Of a stretch of 18,974 bases of DNA, positions 1-8,829 are shown piece by piece. Numbering within the stretch: position 1 is the stretch's first letter; the number at the start of each line of letters is the position of its first letter. Source of the stretch: Comamonadaceae bacterium (GTDB taxonomy: Bacteria > Pseudomonadota > Gammaproteobacteria > Burkholderiales > Burkholderiaceae_C). Below the pieces are notes generated by a model. It was not told where the DNA came from. It saw only the letters and a program-made list of their open reading frames with translations, and made no database searches. The position numbers were made by a program, and so were the translations under genes. Where the stretch lies: positions 1-18,974 of the forward strand of contig CANGOY010000007.1 in assembly GCA_947455585.1 (NCBI GenBank), given 5' to 3'.

Positions 1-1812
1 GAGTACTTCCACAACTGGACCGGCAACCGCGTGACCTGCCGCGACTGGTTCCAGCTCTCACTCAAAGAAGGCCTCACCGTTTTCCGCGACCAAGAGTTCA
101 GCCAAGACTTGGCCGCTGAAGCTTTGAAAGACAACGCTCAAGCAGCGGCGTCAGCTAAAGCGGTGAAGCGCATCGAAGACGTGCGCCTGTTGCGCACCGC
201 GCAGTTCCCAGAAGACGCAGGCCCCATGGCCCACCCCGTGCGCCCCGACAGCTATGTAGAAATCAACAACTTCTACACCGTCACGATTTACGAAAAAGGC
301 TCTGAGGTCGTGCGCATGATGCAGACCCTGGCGGCAACGCCAGCTTCCAATATTTCAGGTCGCGAAGGCTTCGCCAAAGGCATGTCGCTCTACTTCGAAC
401 GCCACGATGGCCAAGCGGTGACGTGCGACGACTTCGCTCAAGCGATTGCTGATGCCAACCCTGGCTCTGCCCTCGCCACATACTTGACGCAGTTCAAGCG
501 TTGGTACGCGCAAGCTGGCACACCCCGCGTGCAAGCCGCTGGCAACTACAACGCCGACACACGCACCTACACACTCACGCTGGGCCAAAGCTGCCCACCT
601 AGCCCCGGCCAAGACCACAAAGAACCGTTTGTCATACCTGTGCAATTCGGCCTGTTGGGTGCCGATGGTCGCGAGGTGTTGCCCACGCAACTGTTGGTGC
701 TCACCGAAGCCACTCAAAGCTTTGAGCTCAAAGACTTGTCATTGCAAGCGGGCGAAGAACCTGTGCCATCCATCCTGCGCGGTTTCAGCGCCCCTGTGGT
801 GTTGGAGAAAGCCTTCACCCCCACACAACTGCTCACGCTGTTGGCGCACGACACCGACCCCTTCAACCAATGGGAAGCCGCGCAACGCTTGTGCCTGAAT
901 GCCGCACTCACGGCCGTTGCTGCAAGCGACGCACCCACTCAGGTGTTGGACGCTGCCTTGGTGCAAGCCCTGCGCACCGTGCTGCGCAACCCAGCCTTGG
1001 ACGCAGCGTTCAAAGACTTGGTGCTCACCTTGCCTTCTGAAACCTACATTGCCGAACAGCTCGATGTGGTGGACCCACAGCGCATCCACGCCGTGCGCGA
1101 ATCCATGCGCGCACAACTGGCTCGCGAGTTGCACGACGATTGGGCTTGGGCCTTTGAAGCGCACAAAGACAACGGCGCCTTCAGCCCCGACCCCGTGTCG
1201 AGTGGTCGACGCGCTTTGAGCGGCATGGCCCTCACCATGTTGTGTTTGGATGCACGCGCCACCGGCGACGTGGTGTGGCCTGGCCGCACCTTCCAGTGCT
1301 TCAAAGACGCACACAACATGACCGACCGCTTCAACGCCTTATCTGCGTTGGTCAGCGCAGGTCACGAACTGGCAGGCGATGCCTTGCAACGCTTCTACAA
1401 CCTGTTCCACAACGAAGCCTTGGTGATGGACAAGTGGTTTGCCCTGCAAGCGGGCAGCACTGACCGTGGTGGCAACATCTTGTCGCTGGTGCGCAACCTC
1501 ATGTTGCACCCCGACTTCCACATCAAAAACCCCAACCGCGCACGCAGCCTGATTTTTAGTTTCTGCAGTGCCAACCCCGGCGCATTCCACCGCAGCGATG
1601 CGGCAGGCTATGTGTTCTGGAGCGAACGCGTGTTGGAGCTCGACGCCATCAACCCCCAAGTCGCCGCCCGTCTGGCACGCGCTTTGGACCGTTGGAGCAA
1701 ACTGGCCGAGCCCTACCGCACCGCAGCGCACGAAGCAATCAAACGCGTTGCCGCCAAAACTGATTTAAGCAACGACGTGCGCGAAGTGGTTTCGCGCGCC
1801 CTCTCCAACTAA
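1..1812 (+). CDS. pepN: Aminopeptidase N (PepN), 3' part; 5' end outside the window
   Basis: M1-family zinc metallo-aminopeptidase of the cytoplasm, which removes N-terminal residues from peptides. The frame is open from base 1, so the gene starts upstream; 603 residues are visible. The first residues read EYFHNWTGNR, so the window opens on the catalytic Glu of HEXXH. The second zinc His is visible residue 4, and the third zinc ligand is the Glu of LKEG at visible residue 23; the 22-residue spacing is that of E. coli PepN (E298/E320). A Tyr in TIYEKG (codon 97) matches the transition-state Tyr of the family. The rest is the beta-sandwich and the helical C-terminal domain. The stop is 9 bp before fbp, so the two are probably cotranscribed. 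Identification is firm; the missing part includes the GAMEN substrate motif and the first zinc His. Confidence 0.97.
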   Translation, partial: EYFHNWTGNRVTCRDWFQLSLKEGLTVFRDQEFSQDLAAEALKDNAQAAASAKAVKRIEDVRLLRTAQFPEDAGPMAHPVRPDSYVEINNFYTVTIYEKGSEVVRMMQTLAATPASNISGREGFAKGMSLYFERHDGQAVTCDDFAQAIADANPGSALATYLTQFKRWYAQAGTPRVQAAGNYNADTRTYTLTLGQSCPPSPGQDHKEPFVIPVQFGLLGADGREVLPTQLLVLTEATQSFELKDLSLQAGEEPVPSILRGFSAPVVLEKAFTPTQLLTLLAHDTDPFNQWEAAQRLCLNAALTAVAASDAPTQVLDAALVQALRTVLRNPALDAAFKDLVLTLPSETYIAEQLDVVDPQRIHAVRESMRAQLARELHDDWAWAFEAHKDNGAFSPDPVSSGRRALSGMALTMLCLDARATGDVVWPGRTFQCFKDAHNMTDRFNALSALVSAGHELAGDALQRFYNLFHNEALVMDKWFALQAGSTDRGGNILSLVRNLMLHPDFHIKNPNRARSLIFSFCSANPGAFHRSDAAGYVFWSERVLELDAINPQVAARLARALDRWSKLAEPYRTAAHEAIKRVAAKTDLSNDVREVVSRALSN

Positions 1813-1821
1813 GGACTTGCC

Positions 1822-2835
1822 ATGAGTATTTCTCTCACCCGCTATCTGGTCGAACAACAACGCGCCAAAGGCCTCATTCCCTCTGAGCTGCGCTTGTTGC
1901 TCGAAGTCGTGGCACGCGCTTGCAAAAGCATCAGCCACGCTGTGAACAAAGGCGCCTTGGGCAGCGAACTGGGCGACGTCATGGGCTCGGCCGGCAGCGA
2001 AAACGTGCAAGGCGAAGTGCAAAAGAAACTCGACATCATCGCCAACGATGTGTTGATTGAAGCCAACGAATGGGGCGGCCATTTGGCAGCCATGGCGTCC
2101 GAAGAAATGGACAGCATCCACGTCGTGCCCAACCGTTACCCCCAAGGCGAATACCTGTTGATGTTTGACCCACTCGATGGCTCGAGCAACATCGAAGTCA
2201 ACGTGAGCATTGGCACCATCTTCAGCGTGCTCAAAAAAGTCGACCCCAGCAAAGGCGTGAGCGAAGACGACTTCTTGCAGCCCGGCACCCAACAAGTGGC
2301 TGCGGGCTACTGCGTGTACGGCCCACAAACCACCTTGGTGCTGACCGTGGGTGATGGCGTGGCCATGTTCACCTTGGACCGCGAGCAAGGCTCGTTTGTG
2401 TTGACGCAAGAAAACGTCAAAGTGCCCGAAGACACCAAAGAGTTCGCCATCAACATGAGCAACATGCGCCACTGGGACGAGCCCGTGAAGCGCTACATCG
2501 ACGAGTGCCTGCAAGGCGAAGAAGGCCCACGCGGCAAAAACTTCAACATGCGTTGGATTGCGTCCATGGTGGCCGACGTGCACCGCATCCTCACACGCGG
2601 TGGCGTGTTCATGTACCCCTGGGACAAGCGCGAGCCAGGCAAAGCCGGCAAGCTCCGCCTGATGTACGAAGCCAACCCCATGAGCTGGTTGATTGAACAA
2701 GCCGGTGGCGTCTCCACCAACGGCCAACAACGCATCTTGGAAATCCAACCCACACAGTTGCACCAACGTGTCAGCGTCATCTTGGGTTCTAAGAACGAAG
2801 TGGAACGTGTGACGAGCTATCACGCACAGAAGTAA
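1822..2835 (+). CDS. fbp: Class I fructose-1,6-bisphosphatase
   Basis: Hydrolyses fructose 1,6-bisphosphate to fructose 6-phosphate plus phosphate in gluconeogenesis, with Mg2+. The 337-residue length is normal for bacterial class I enzymes. The metal-binding signature DPLDGSSN lies at residues 116-123, preceded by the acidic MASEEMD segment (91-97) that supplies further metal ligands. The C-terminal part has MYPWDKREPGKAGKLRL and the NPMSWLIEQAGG segment typical of the family. ATG at 1822 is chosen because AAGGA (1811-1815) lies about 6 bases upstream and overlaps the pepN stop. The pairing with pepN is probably operonic. A perfect hairpin terminator follows 30 bp after the stop. Confidence 0.97.
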   Translation: MSISLTRYLVEQQRAKGLIPSELRLLLEVVARACKSISHAVNKGALGSELGDVMGSAGSENVQGEVQKKLDIIANDVLIEANEWGGHLAAMASEEMDSIHVVPNRYPQGEYLLMFDPLDGSSNIEVNVSIGTIFSVLKKVDPSKGVSEDDFLQPGTQQVAAGYCVYGPQTTLVLTVGDGVAMFTLDREQGSFVLTQENVKVPEDTKEFAINMSNMRHWDEPVKRYIDECLQGEEGPRGKNFNMRWIASMVADVHRILTRGGVFMYPWDKREPGKAGKLRLMYEANPMSWLIEQAGGVSTNGQQRILEIQPTQLHQRVSVILGSKNEVERVTSYHAQK

Positions 2836-2865
2836 CTGCAGCGCTGCACAGACGCACGCCCAACA

Positions 2866-2896
2866 AAAAGCCCGCTTGATTAACAAGCGGGCTTTT
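2866..2896. terminator. Bidirectional intrinsic terminator between fbp and livF
   Basis: Perfect 12-bp inverted repeat: AAAAGCCCGCTT (2866-2877), a 7-nt loop, then AAGCGGGCTTTT (2885-2896). The GC-rich core has A and T runs on opposite sides, so it can end transcription from fbp (plus) and from the liv operon (minus), which converge here. Confidence 0.93.
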
Positions 2897-2916
2897 ATGT
2901 TTGTGAAGGTCGCGAT

Positions 2917-3627
2917 TTATACGCCTATGTAGCGATGCCACAACCCGTGGTCAGCCTCTAGCTCTGCAGACGCCCCCTGCCACACCACTTGCCCGCGTTC
3001 GATGATGGTGTGCTGGTCAGCCAGCTTGACCAGCTTTTGCACATATTTGTCGATGACCAAAATGCTTTGGCCCTCAGCGCGCAAGGTGTGCAGGCAACGC
3101 CAAATGTCTTCGCGCACCAAAGGGGCCAAACCTTCGGTGGCTTCGTCTAGCACCAGCAAGTGTGGGTTGGTCATCAAGGCGCGGCCAATGGCCAGCATTT
3201 GTTGTTCGCCGCCCGAGAGTTGGTTGCCCATGTGACGGTAGCGCTCAGCCAAACGCGAGAACAAGGCATACACACGTTCTAGCGTCCACGGGTTGGTGCT
3301 GCTGTTGCGGTTGGCTGCAAAGGCCAATAGGTTTTCTTGCACCGAGAGTGTTGGGAAAATTTGCCGACCTTCGGGCACCACAGCCAGGCCCATGCGCGCA
3401 ATGCGGTCGGGGCTGTAGCCCTCGACGCGTTCGCCACAAAAACGCACCGTACCCGCCAACGCAGGCGTGAGGCCCAAGATGGAACGCACGGTGGTGGTTT
3501 TGCCCATGCCATTGCGGCCTAGCAAGGTGGACACACCGCCCGCTTCGATAGACAGGCTGACGCCAAACAACACTTGGCTGCTGCCGTAGCCGCTGTGCAA
3601 GTCTTTCACTTCTAACAAGGCGCTCAT
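2917..3627 (-). CDS. livF: Branched-chain amino acid type ABC transporter, ATP-binding subunit LivF
   Basis: One of two ATPases powering the LivJHMGF-type importer at the inner face of the cytoplasmic membrane. 236 residues, normal for LivF. Walker A GRNGMGKT at 37-44, ABC signature LSGGEQQ at 137-143, Walker B LLVLDE at 157-162. The segment after the D-loop reads ILVIDKYVQKL where E. coli LivF has a VEQN-type sequence, so no switch-loop His is seen; LivF proteins commonly lack it, but the DK pair is a variation. The start lies 3 bp after the livG stop, so translation is probably coupled. It is the last gene of the five-gene minus-strand operon and ends 20 bp before the shared terminator. The substrate cannot be told from the ATPase. 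Confidence 0.94.
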   Translation of the reverse strand: MSALLEVKDLHSGYGSSQVLFGVSLSIEAGGVSTLLGRNGMGKTTTVRSILGLTPALAGTVRFCGERVEGYSPDRIARMGLAVVPEGRQIFPTLSVQENLLAFAANRNSSTNPWTLERVYALFSRLAERYRHMGNQLSGGEQQMLAIGRALMTNPHLLVLDEATEGLAPLVREDIWRCLHTLRAEGQSILVIDKYVQKLVKLADQHTIIERGQVVWQGASAELEADHGLWHRYIGV

Positions 3628-3630
3628 GGT

Positions 3631-4386
3631 TTATTCGTCGCCTAGGTAAGCGCGCTTCACAGCCGCATCGTTTTTGATGTGCTTTGCCGTGCCGCACGCA
3701 ATGACTTGCCCTGACACCAACACCGAGATGGTGTCGGCCAAGCGAAACACCGCATCCATGTCGTGTTCGACCAGCAGCAGCGTGGTGTCACCACGCAGGC
3801 TTTGTAGCAATTGCACCATGCGCTCAGATTCATCAGGGCCCATGCCGGCCATAGGCTCGTCGAGCAGCATCAACTTTGGCGAAGTGGCCAACGCCAAACC
3901 CACTTCAAGCTGGCGTTGCTCGCCGTGCGACAGCGCGCCTGCGGGCTGCATAAGCTGCGCTTGCAAGCCCACGCGCTCGGCTACCTCGGCAGCGCGTGCA
4001 TAACGCGCGTGTTCGCTTCGTGCGGCGCGCCAAAACTTGAAGCTGCTTCCTTCATTCGCTTGAATGGCTTGTATCGCTAAGGCCAAGTTGTCTTGCACCG
4101 TGAGGCGCGTGAACACGCTGGTGATTTGGTACGAACGCACCAAGCCCAGCTGCGCACGTTGGTGCATGGTCGTGTGTGTGAGGTCTACCCCATCAAACAC
4201 AATGCGGCCTTCGTCGGGCGCAATCGCACCCGAAATTTGATGGATGAGTGTGGTCTTGCCCGCGCCATTGGGGCCAATGAGCGCGTGAATTTCACCGTGC
4301 TTGACTTTCAGTATTGCGTGGTCGGTGGCAGCCAAACCGCCAAAGCGTTTGACCAAGTTGTCCACGTGCAGCAAGGGTGCGCTCAT
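3631..4386 (-). CDS. livG: Branched-chain amino acid type ABC transporter, ATP-binding subunit LivG
   Basis: Second ATPase of the importer, 251 residues. Walker A GPNGAGKT at 38-45, signature LSHGEQ from about 152, Walker B LMLLDEP from about 172, and the switch His in LLVEHDM (His208). The longer LivG-type helical insert (residues about 105-150) separates it from LivF. A much longer open frame runs upstream in the livM region, but the domain begins at MSAPLLHVDN, and the ATG at 4386 overlaps the livM stop as ATGA (4 bp), the usual liv-operon junction. That is why this start was chosen. LivG and LivF probably form the heterodimeric ATPase serving LivH and LivM. Confidence 0.94.
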   Translation of the reverse strand: MSAPLLHVDNLVKRFGGLAATDHAILKVKHGEIHALIGPNGAGKTTLIHQISGAIAPDEGRIVFDGVDLTHTTMHQRAQLGLVRSYQITSVFTRLTVQDNLALAIQAIQANEGSSFKFWRAARSEHARYARAAEVAERVGLQAQLMQPAGALSHGEQRQLEVGLALATSPKLMLLDEPMAGMGPDESERMVQLLQSLRGDTTLLLVEHDMDAVFRLADTISVLVSGQVIACGTAKHIKNDAAVKRAYLGDE

Positions 4387-5357
4387 GGCTGGCTCTTGCG
4401 CTGCAAGCGTTGCAACACACTGGTCAAACCATTGGGTGCCAACAGCACCACGGCCAACAACAAAACGCCTAGGCCCAGCTGCCAATGGATGGTGAAGTGG
4501 CTCAGTGTTTCTTCTAGCAGCAAGAACACCACCGCGCCCCACACGCCACCATACAAGTGGCCCACGCCACCCAAGATGACCATCATCATCAACAAGCCCG
4601 ACTGGTTCCACTGCATGAGCGCGGGGCTGACAAAGCCACCTTGGTTGGCCAGCAGCGCACCGGCCAAACCGGCCAAAGCACCGGCCATGACAAACGCAGC
4701 CAGCTTGTATCGGTACACCGCATAGCCCAGCGCTTGCATGCGCACCTCGTTCTCGCGAATGGCTTGCAGCGCGTGGCCAAAGCGTGCGTTCAGCACACGG
4801 GCCACGGCATAGATGGCCGCCACGCACACAGCGAGCACCACGTAGTAAAACGTGGTGTCGTCATTGATGTCCACAAACGGAATTTGCGAACGAGTGGCCA
4901 ATGACAACCCATCGTCACCGCCATAGGCTTTGATGGAGATGGTGAGGTAGTAAATCATCTGAGCAAACGCCAGCGTGATCATGATGAAGTACACACCTTG
5001 CGTGCGTAGGCTGATCGCGCCAATCAGCAAAGCAAACAAGGCACTCACCACCATCGCCGCAGGCCACAACACCCAAGCATCGGTGATGCCCATTTGCGTG
5101 AGGATGGCCACGCTGTAAGCGCCCACGCCCACAAACGCCGCATGACCAAAGCTGACCATGCCGCCAAAACCCAAAATGAAATTGAGGCTGGTCGCGGCCA
5201 AAGCAAAAATCAAAATGCGACTGCCCAAGGCAATGTAAAAACCTTCGCCCACTGCGTTGGCGATGAATGGCAACGCGACCAACAGCAACAACGCAGGCAC
5301 GCTCCAGCGCCACTGCAAAGAGTGGTCTAAAGATGTGGAGCGAGGTGAATATGCCAT
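4383..5357 (-). CDS. livM: Branched-chain amino acid type ABC transporter, permease LivM
   Basis: Integral inner-membrane permease, 324 residues. A short basic N-terminus is followed by multiple hydrophobic segments beginning at WSVPALLLLVALPF (about 18-32). The LivM-typical SLNFILGFGGMVSFGHAAF segment lies at about 57-75. A cytoplasmic loop with ALQAIRENEVRMQALG (about 220-235) is the EAA-like contact with the ATPases. The gene lies 41 bp after livH with no clear Shine-Dalgarno sequence and overlaps livG by 4 bp. It pairs with LivH to form the pore. Confidence 0.94.
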   Translation of the reverse strand: MAYSPRSTSLDHSLQWRWSVPALLLLVALPFIANAVGEGFYIALGSRILIFALAATSLNFILGFGGMVSFGHAAFVGVGAYSVAILTQMGITDAWVLWPAAMVVSALFALLIGAISLRTQGVYFIMITLAFAQMIYYLTISIKAYGGDDGLSLATRSQIPFVDINDDTTFYYVVLAVCVAAIYAVARVLNARFGHALQAIRENEVRMQALGYAVYRYKLAAFVMAGALAGLAGALLANQGGFVSPALMQWNQSGLLMMMVILGGVGHLYGGVWGAVVFLLLEETLSHFTIHWQLGLGVLLLAVVLLAPNGLTSVLQRLQRKSQP

Positions 5358-5398
5358 GCGAATTTTGTTGTGCTGTACGTTGCTAAGTCGTGCCTTGC

Positions 5399-6319
5399 TT
5401 AACCGTGTGTCGGAAACAAACCGCGCGGCTTAAAGAACAACACAGTAGCCATCAGCATGTAAATCAAGATCGACGCCACAGCGGGGCCAGCACTCGATGC
5501 TGCCTCGGCACTGAGCAGCGAGTCAAACACCATGGGCACCAAGGTGCGCCCTGCGGTGTCGACCACGCCCACCAGCATCGCGCCTAAGAACGCACCGCGT
5601 ATCGAGCCAATGCCGCCAATCACGATGACCACAAACGCCAAAATCAAAATGCTCTCACCCATGCCCACTTGCACCGCCAGCAGTGGCCCAAGCATGCCGC
5701 CCGCAATTGCGCACAGCGCAGCACCCACACCAAACACCGCTGTGAACAAACGTGTCACGTTGCTGCCCATGGCCAAAGCCATTTCGCGGTTGGCAGCACC
5801 CGCACGCACTTGCATGCCCACGCGTGTGCGCGTGATGAGCACATACAAAAACACAGCAACGCCTAAGCCCACGCCAATGATGAACAAGCGATAAGCCGGA
5901 TAGAAAAACCCACTCACCAATTCCACAGGGCCGCTCAAAGAAGCTGGCGGGTTCAAAGTTATGGGCTGCGCACCCCAAATCAAGCGCACGGTTTCGTTGC
6001 ACATCAAGAGAATGGCAAACGTGCCCAGCACTTGCGAGAGGTGGTCACGCTCATACAGGCGGCGCAAGATAGACACTTCTAGCAACACGCCAAACAGAGC
6101 AGCACCCGCCACACCCGCGCCCAACCCCAGCCAAAAAGAATCGGTGGCCGCAGCCACCGTGGCGATCAGGTAAGCGCCCACCATGTACAGCGAGCCATGC
6201 GCGAGGTTGATCATGTCCATGATGCCAAACACGAGCGTCAAGCCCGCGGCCAGCAAGAACAACATCAACCCAAACTGCAAGCCGTTGAGCGATTGCTCAA
6301 ACAGCAAAATACCATCCAT
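5399..6319 (-). CDS. livH: Branched-chain amino acid type ABC transporter, permease LivH
   Basis: Integral inner-membrane permease, 306 residues, close to the usual 290-308. The N-terminus has FEQSLNGLQFGLMLFLLAAG followed by GLTLVFGIMDMINLAHGSLY, the strongest LivH hallmark. Later segments include the AREMALAMG-like loop NREMALAMGSN (about 177-187) and ILAFVVIVIGGIGSIRGAF, a conserved LivH segment. ATG at 6319 is 2 bp after the stop of the binding-protein gene, so translation is likely coupled. No separate promoter or terminator is visible between the two. Confidence 0.94.
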   Translation of the reverse strand: MDGILLFEQSLNGLQFGLMLFLLAAGLTLVFGIMDMINLAHGSLYMVGAYLIATVAAATDSFWLGLGAGVAGAALFGVLLEVSILRRLYERDHLSQVLGTFAILLMCNETVRLIWGAQPITLNPPASLSGPVELVSGFFYPAYRLFIIGVGLGVAVFLYVLITRTRVGMQVRAGAANREMALAMGSNVTRLFTAVFGVGAALCAIAGGMLGPLLAVQVGMGESILILAFVVIVIGGIGSIRGAFLGAMLVGVVDTAGRTLVPMVFDSLLSAEAASSAGPAVASILIYMLMATVLFFKPRGLFPTHG

Positions 6320-6321
6320 GT

Positions 6322-7506
6322 TTACAGGCTAGGCATCTTGCAGCTAGCTGCATACGCATCCGCATGGGCTTTGAACACAGGGCTCAAAGTGCGGTTGGTC
6401 ACGCGGCCTTTGGCGTCTTTGGTGATGACGCGCAAGTAGTAGTCTTGAATGGGGAAGTGGTTGCTGTTGAACTTGAACCCACCACGTACCGAATCAAACT
6501 TGGCGGCTTCCAAAGCTTTGCGCACAGCAGCTTTGTCGTCGAGCTTGCCTTTGCTGTCACGCACAGCTGCTTCGATCAAACGTGCAGCATCAAAGCCTTG
6601 GGCTGCGTACAGCGTCGGCAAGCGGCCATAGGCTTTTTCGAACTCGGCCACAAACTTTTTGTTGGCCGCGTTGTCCATGTCGTGGCCCCATTGCGAGGTG
6701 TTGAACATGCCGAGCATGGGCTCGCCCACCGCTTTGATGACGTCTTCATCGCCCGAGAAGCCGGGGCCAAACAAGGTGATGTCTTTGGACAAACCTGCGC
6801 CCACAAACTGCTTGATGAAGTTGATGCCCATACCGCCTGGCAAGAAGATGTACACAGCATCAGGTTTGGTGGCGCGCAGCTTAGACAGCTCGGTGCCGTA
6901 GTCGAGTTGGTTCAAAGCTGTGTAGGTCTCTGATGCCACTTCGCCTTTGAAGAAGCGCTTGAAGCCAGCAATCGCGTCTTTGCCTGCTGGGTAGTTGGGC
7001 GCGATCAAAGCCACTTTCTTAAAGCCTTTGTCGGTCACCACTTTGCCCACGGCTTCGTGCATGTTGTCGTTTTGGTAGGACGCGCTGAAGAAGTAAGGGT
7101 TGCACTGCTCGCCCGCGTATTGCGAGGGACCAGCGTTGGCGCTGATGTAGAAGGTTTTCGACTGGAACGTGGGTGCGCCCACAGCCAGCATGACATTGGA
7201 GAACACGATGCCCGTCATGAAGTCGACCTTGTCGCGCTTGACCAAACGGTCTGCGGTTTGGCGGCCCACATCGGGGCTGGCTTGGTCATCGGCCACGATG
7301 ACGTCCACGGCCTTACCGCTGAACTTGCCACCTGACAGTTTGACCGCGAGCTGAAAACCATCACGAATGTCCACGCCCAAACCCGCGCCGGGGCCTGACA
7401 AGGTGCTGAGCAAACCGACCTTCACAGGTGCGTCGTTTTGCGCAAAACCAGAAGCGCAAGCCAAGCCCAAACTCAGGGCAATCAAAGAACGGCGAAAAGC
7501 GTGCAT
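6322..7506 (-). CDS. livJ: Periplasmic substrate-binding protein of the Liv-type ABC transporter
   Basis: First gene of the minus-strand operon; captures the ligand in the periplasm and delivers it to LivHM. 394 residues. The signal peptide has a basic start (MHAFRRS), a hydrophobic core and probable cleavage after GFA at residue 22; Cys17 is not in a proper lipobox, so a soluble protein is expected. The mature chain opens with VKVGLLSTLSGPGAGLG, typical of the periplasmic-binding-protein type I (LivJ/LivK) fold, and continues with two lobes to the C-terminal FKAHADAYAASC. GGAG about 9 bases upstream supports the ATG at 7506. The family binds leucine/isoleucine/valine, but many relatives bind amides, aromatic acids or urea; the ligand here is not identifiable. 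Confidence 0.9.
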   Translation of the reverse strand: MHAFRRSLIALSLGLACASGFAQNDAPVKVGLLSTLSGPGAGLGVDIRDGFQLAVKLSGGKFSGKAVDVIVADDQASPDVGRQTADRLVKRDKVDFMTGIVFSNVMLAVGAPTFQSKTFYISANAGPSQYAGEQCNPYFFSASYQNDNMHEAVGKVVTDKGFKKVALIAPNYPAGKDAIAGFKRFFKGEVASETYTALNQLDYGTELSKLRATKPDAVYIFLPGGMGINFIKQFVGAGLSKDITLFGPGFSGDEDVIKAVGEPMLGMFNTSQWGHDMDNAANKKFVAEFEKAYGRLPTLYAAQGFDAARLIEAAVRDSKGKLDDKAAVRKALEAAKFDSVRGGFKFNSNHFPIQDYYLRVITKDAKGRVTNRTLSPVFKAHADAYAASCKMPSL

Positions 7507-7626
7507 GAACGTGTCTCCAATAATGAGAGTTGGATTTTAAAGGCCGCTGGATACCCGTTTTTTGTATACGTCAGCCTTCTTAGCCCTAGGAAAATAGAGC
7601 GCATCCAACACCAACATGGGCAAGTT
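7507..7626. promoter_or_regulatory. Divergent intergenic region between livJ and purT
   Basis: 120 bp that must hold the start signals of the liv operon (minus) and purT (plus). Visible items: a GGAG ribosome-binding site for livJ next to its start, an AT-rich stretch around 7530-7540 (TTTTAA on plus, TAAAAT on minus) as a possible livJ -10, and GTATAC (7564-7569) after a T run as a weak purT -10 candidate. No convincing -35/-10 pair was found. Just before purT is a four-codon open frame (7616-7630) overlapping the purT ATG by ATGA. Confidence 0.5.
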
Positions 7627-8766
7627 ATGAAAAAAATCCTCCTCTTGGGCTCTGGCGAGCTCGGCAAAGAATTCGTCATCAGCGCCAAGCGCTTGGGCTG
7701 CTATGTGGTGGCCTGCGACAGCTATGCAGGCGCGCCCGCCATGCAAGTGGCCGATGAGTGCAGCGTGTTCAGCATGTTGGACGAAGCCGCCCTGCGCGCC
7801 GCCATTACCAAGCACCAACCCGACCTGATCGTGCCCGAGATCGAAGCCATCCGCACCGAGGTGCTGCTGGACGTTGAAAAAGAAGGCTTTGAAGTCATCC
7901 CCAGCGCCCGCGCTGCCAACCTGACCATGAACCGCGACCGCATCCGCGATGTGGCTGTGGGCCTAGGCGTGCGCACCGCCAAGTTCAGCTATGCCGAATC
8001 AGCCGCTGAGTTGTTGAGCCAAGCCAAGGCCATTGGTTTCCCCGTCGTCATCAAACCTGTGATGAGCTCATCTGGCAAAGGCCAAAGCGTGGCCAAGACC
8101 GAAGCCGACATTCAAACCAGCTGGGACTTCGCCTGCGAAGGCATGCGCGGCGACCGTCGACGCGTCATCGTCGAAGAGTTCATCCACTTTGAGTTTGAAA
8201 TCACCCTGCTCACCGTGCGTCAACGCAATGGCAGCACCGTGTTTTGCCAACCCATTGGCCACGTGCAAGAACGCGGCGACTACCAATACAGCTGGCAGCC
8301 ACAACCCATGAAGCCTGAATACTTGAAGGCTGCTGAGCAAATGGCAGAGAAGGTCACGTCCGACCTTGGCGGCGCTGGCTTGTTTGGCGTGGAGTTCTTT
8401 GTGACGAAAGACGAAGTCATCTTTAGTGAACTCAGCCCTCGCCCACACGACACGGGCATGGTCACGCTCATCAGCCAAAACCTGAGCGAGTTTGATTTGC
8501 ATGCACGTGCCATTTTGGGCTTGCCTATTCCCAACATCGACACGATCGAAGGTGCAAGCGCCGTGGTGCTGGCCACGAAAGAAGGCACATCGCCCACCTT
8601 CACCGGTGTGGCCGAAGCCATGAGCGAGCCCGGCACTGACGTGCGCATTTTTGGCAAACCCACCACACGCCCTTACCGACGCATGGCGGTGGCTTTGGCC
8701 AAAGGCCCTAACGCCTTAGAGCGTGCGCGTGCTGCGGCGAAAAAGATTTCAGTCATCACGCACTGA
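7627..8766 (+). CDS. purT: Formate-dependent phosphoribosylglycinamide formyltransferase (GAR transformylase 2)
   Basis: Cytoplasmic ATP-grasp enzyme of purine synthesis: formate + ATP + GAR gives formyl-GAR, bypassing the folate-dependent PurN step. 379 residues from ATG 7627. The N-terminal domain starts MKKILLLGSGELGKE, the ligase motif PVVIKPVMSSSGKGQS is at about 138-153, and SELSPRPHDTGMVTL at about 268-282 is a PurT hallmark with metal and ATP contacts. The chain is about a dozen residues shorter at the N-terminus than E. coli PurT (392). The frame is open further upstream to 7438, but that would run back into the livJ coding region and lacks homology-like sequence. No strong ribosome-binding site is seen; a four-codon frame overlapping the start may help translation. 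It is convergent with the formate dehydrogenase genes, ending at a shared terminator. Confidence 0.95.
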   Translation: MKKILLLGSGELGKEFVISAKRLGCYVVACDSYAGAPAMQVADECSVFSMLDEAALRAAITKHQPDLIVPEIEAIRTEVLLDVEKEGFEVIPSARAANLTMNRDRIRDVAVGLGVRTAKFSYAESAAELLSQAKAIGFPVVIKPVMSSSGKGQSVAKTEADIQTSWDFACEGMRGDRRRVIVEEFIHFEFEITLLTVRQRNGSTVFCQPIGHVQERGDYQYSWQPQPMKPEYLKAAEQMAEKVTSDLGGAGLFGVEFFVTKDEVIFSELSPRPHDTGMVTLISQNLSEFDLHARAILGLPIPNIDTIEGASAVVLATKEGTSPTFTGVAEAMSEPGTDVRIFGKPTTRPYRRMAVALAKGPNALERARAAAKKISVITH

Positions 8767-8785
8767 GCGTTTGCAAGCACCATAA

Positions 8786-8817
8786 AAAAAGGGAGCTTGA
8801 TGTGAAGCTCCCTTTTT
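8786..8817. terminator. Bidirectional intrinsic terminator between purT and fdsA
   Basis: Perfect 13-bp inverted repeat: AAAAAGGGAGCTT (8786-8798), loop GATGTG, AAGCTCCCTTTTT (8805-8817). The A run and T run flank the stem, so it serves both purT (plus) and fdsA (minus). It sits 12 bp past the fdsA stop. Confidence 0.93.
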
Positions 8818-8829
8818 CGTTGGTGCGTT

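Noticed and set aside
1765..2886. 373-codon open frame on minus opposite fbp
   Set aside because: Antisense shadow of a strongly recognisable fbp; His/Val/Ala-rich composition with no domain. GC-rich codon use makes such long antisense frames.
3631..4827. LivG extended to 398 residues
   Set aside because: The extra N-terminus lies in an alternate frame of livM and has no homology-like sequence; the ATGA overlap start at 4386 fits the family.
7438..7626. PurT extended by 63 residues
   Set aside because: It would overlap the livJ signal-peptide coding region and the divergent promoter region; PurT begins near MKKILLLGSGELGKE.
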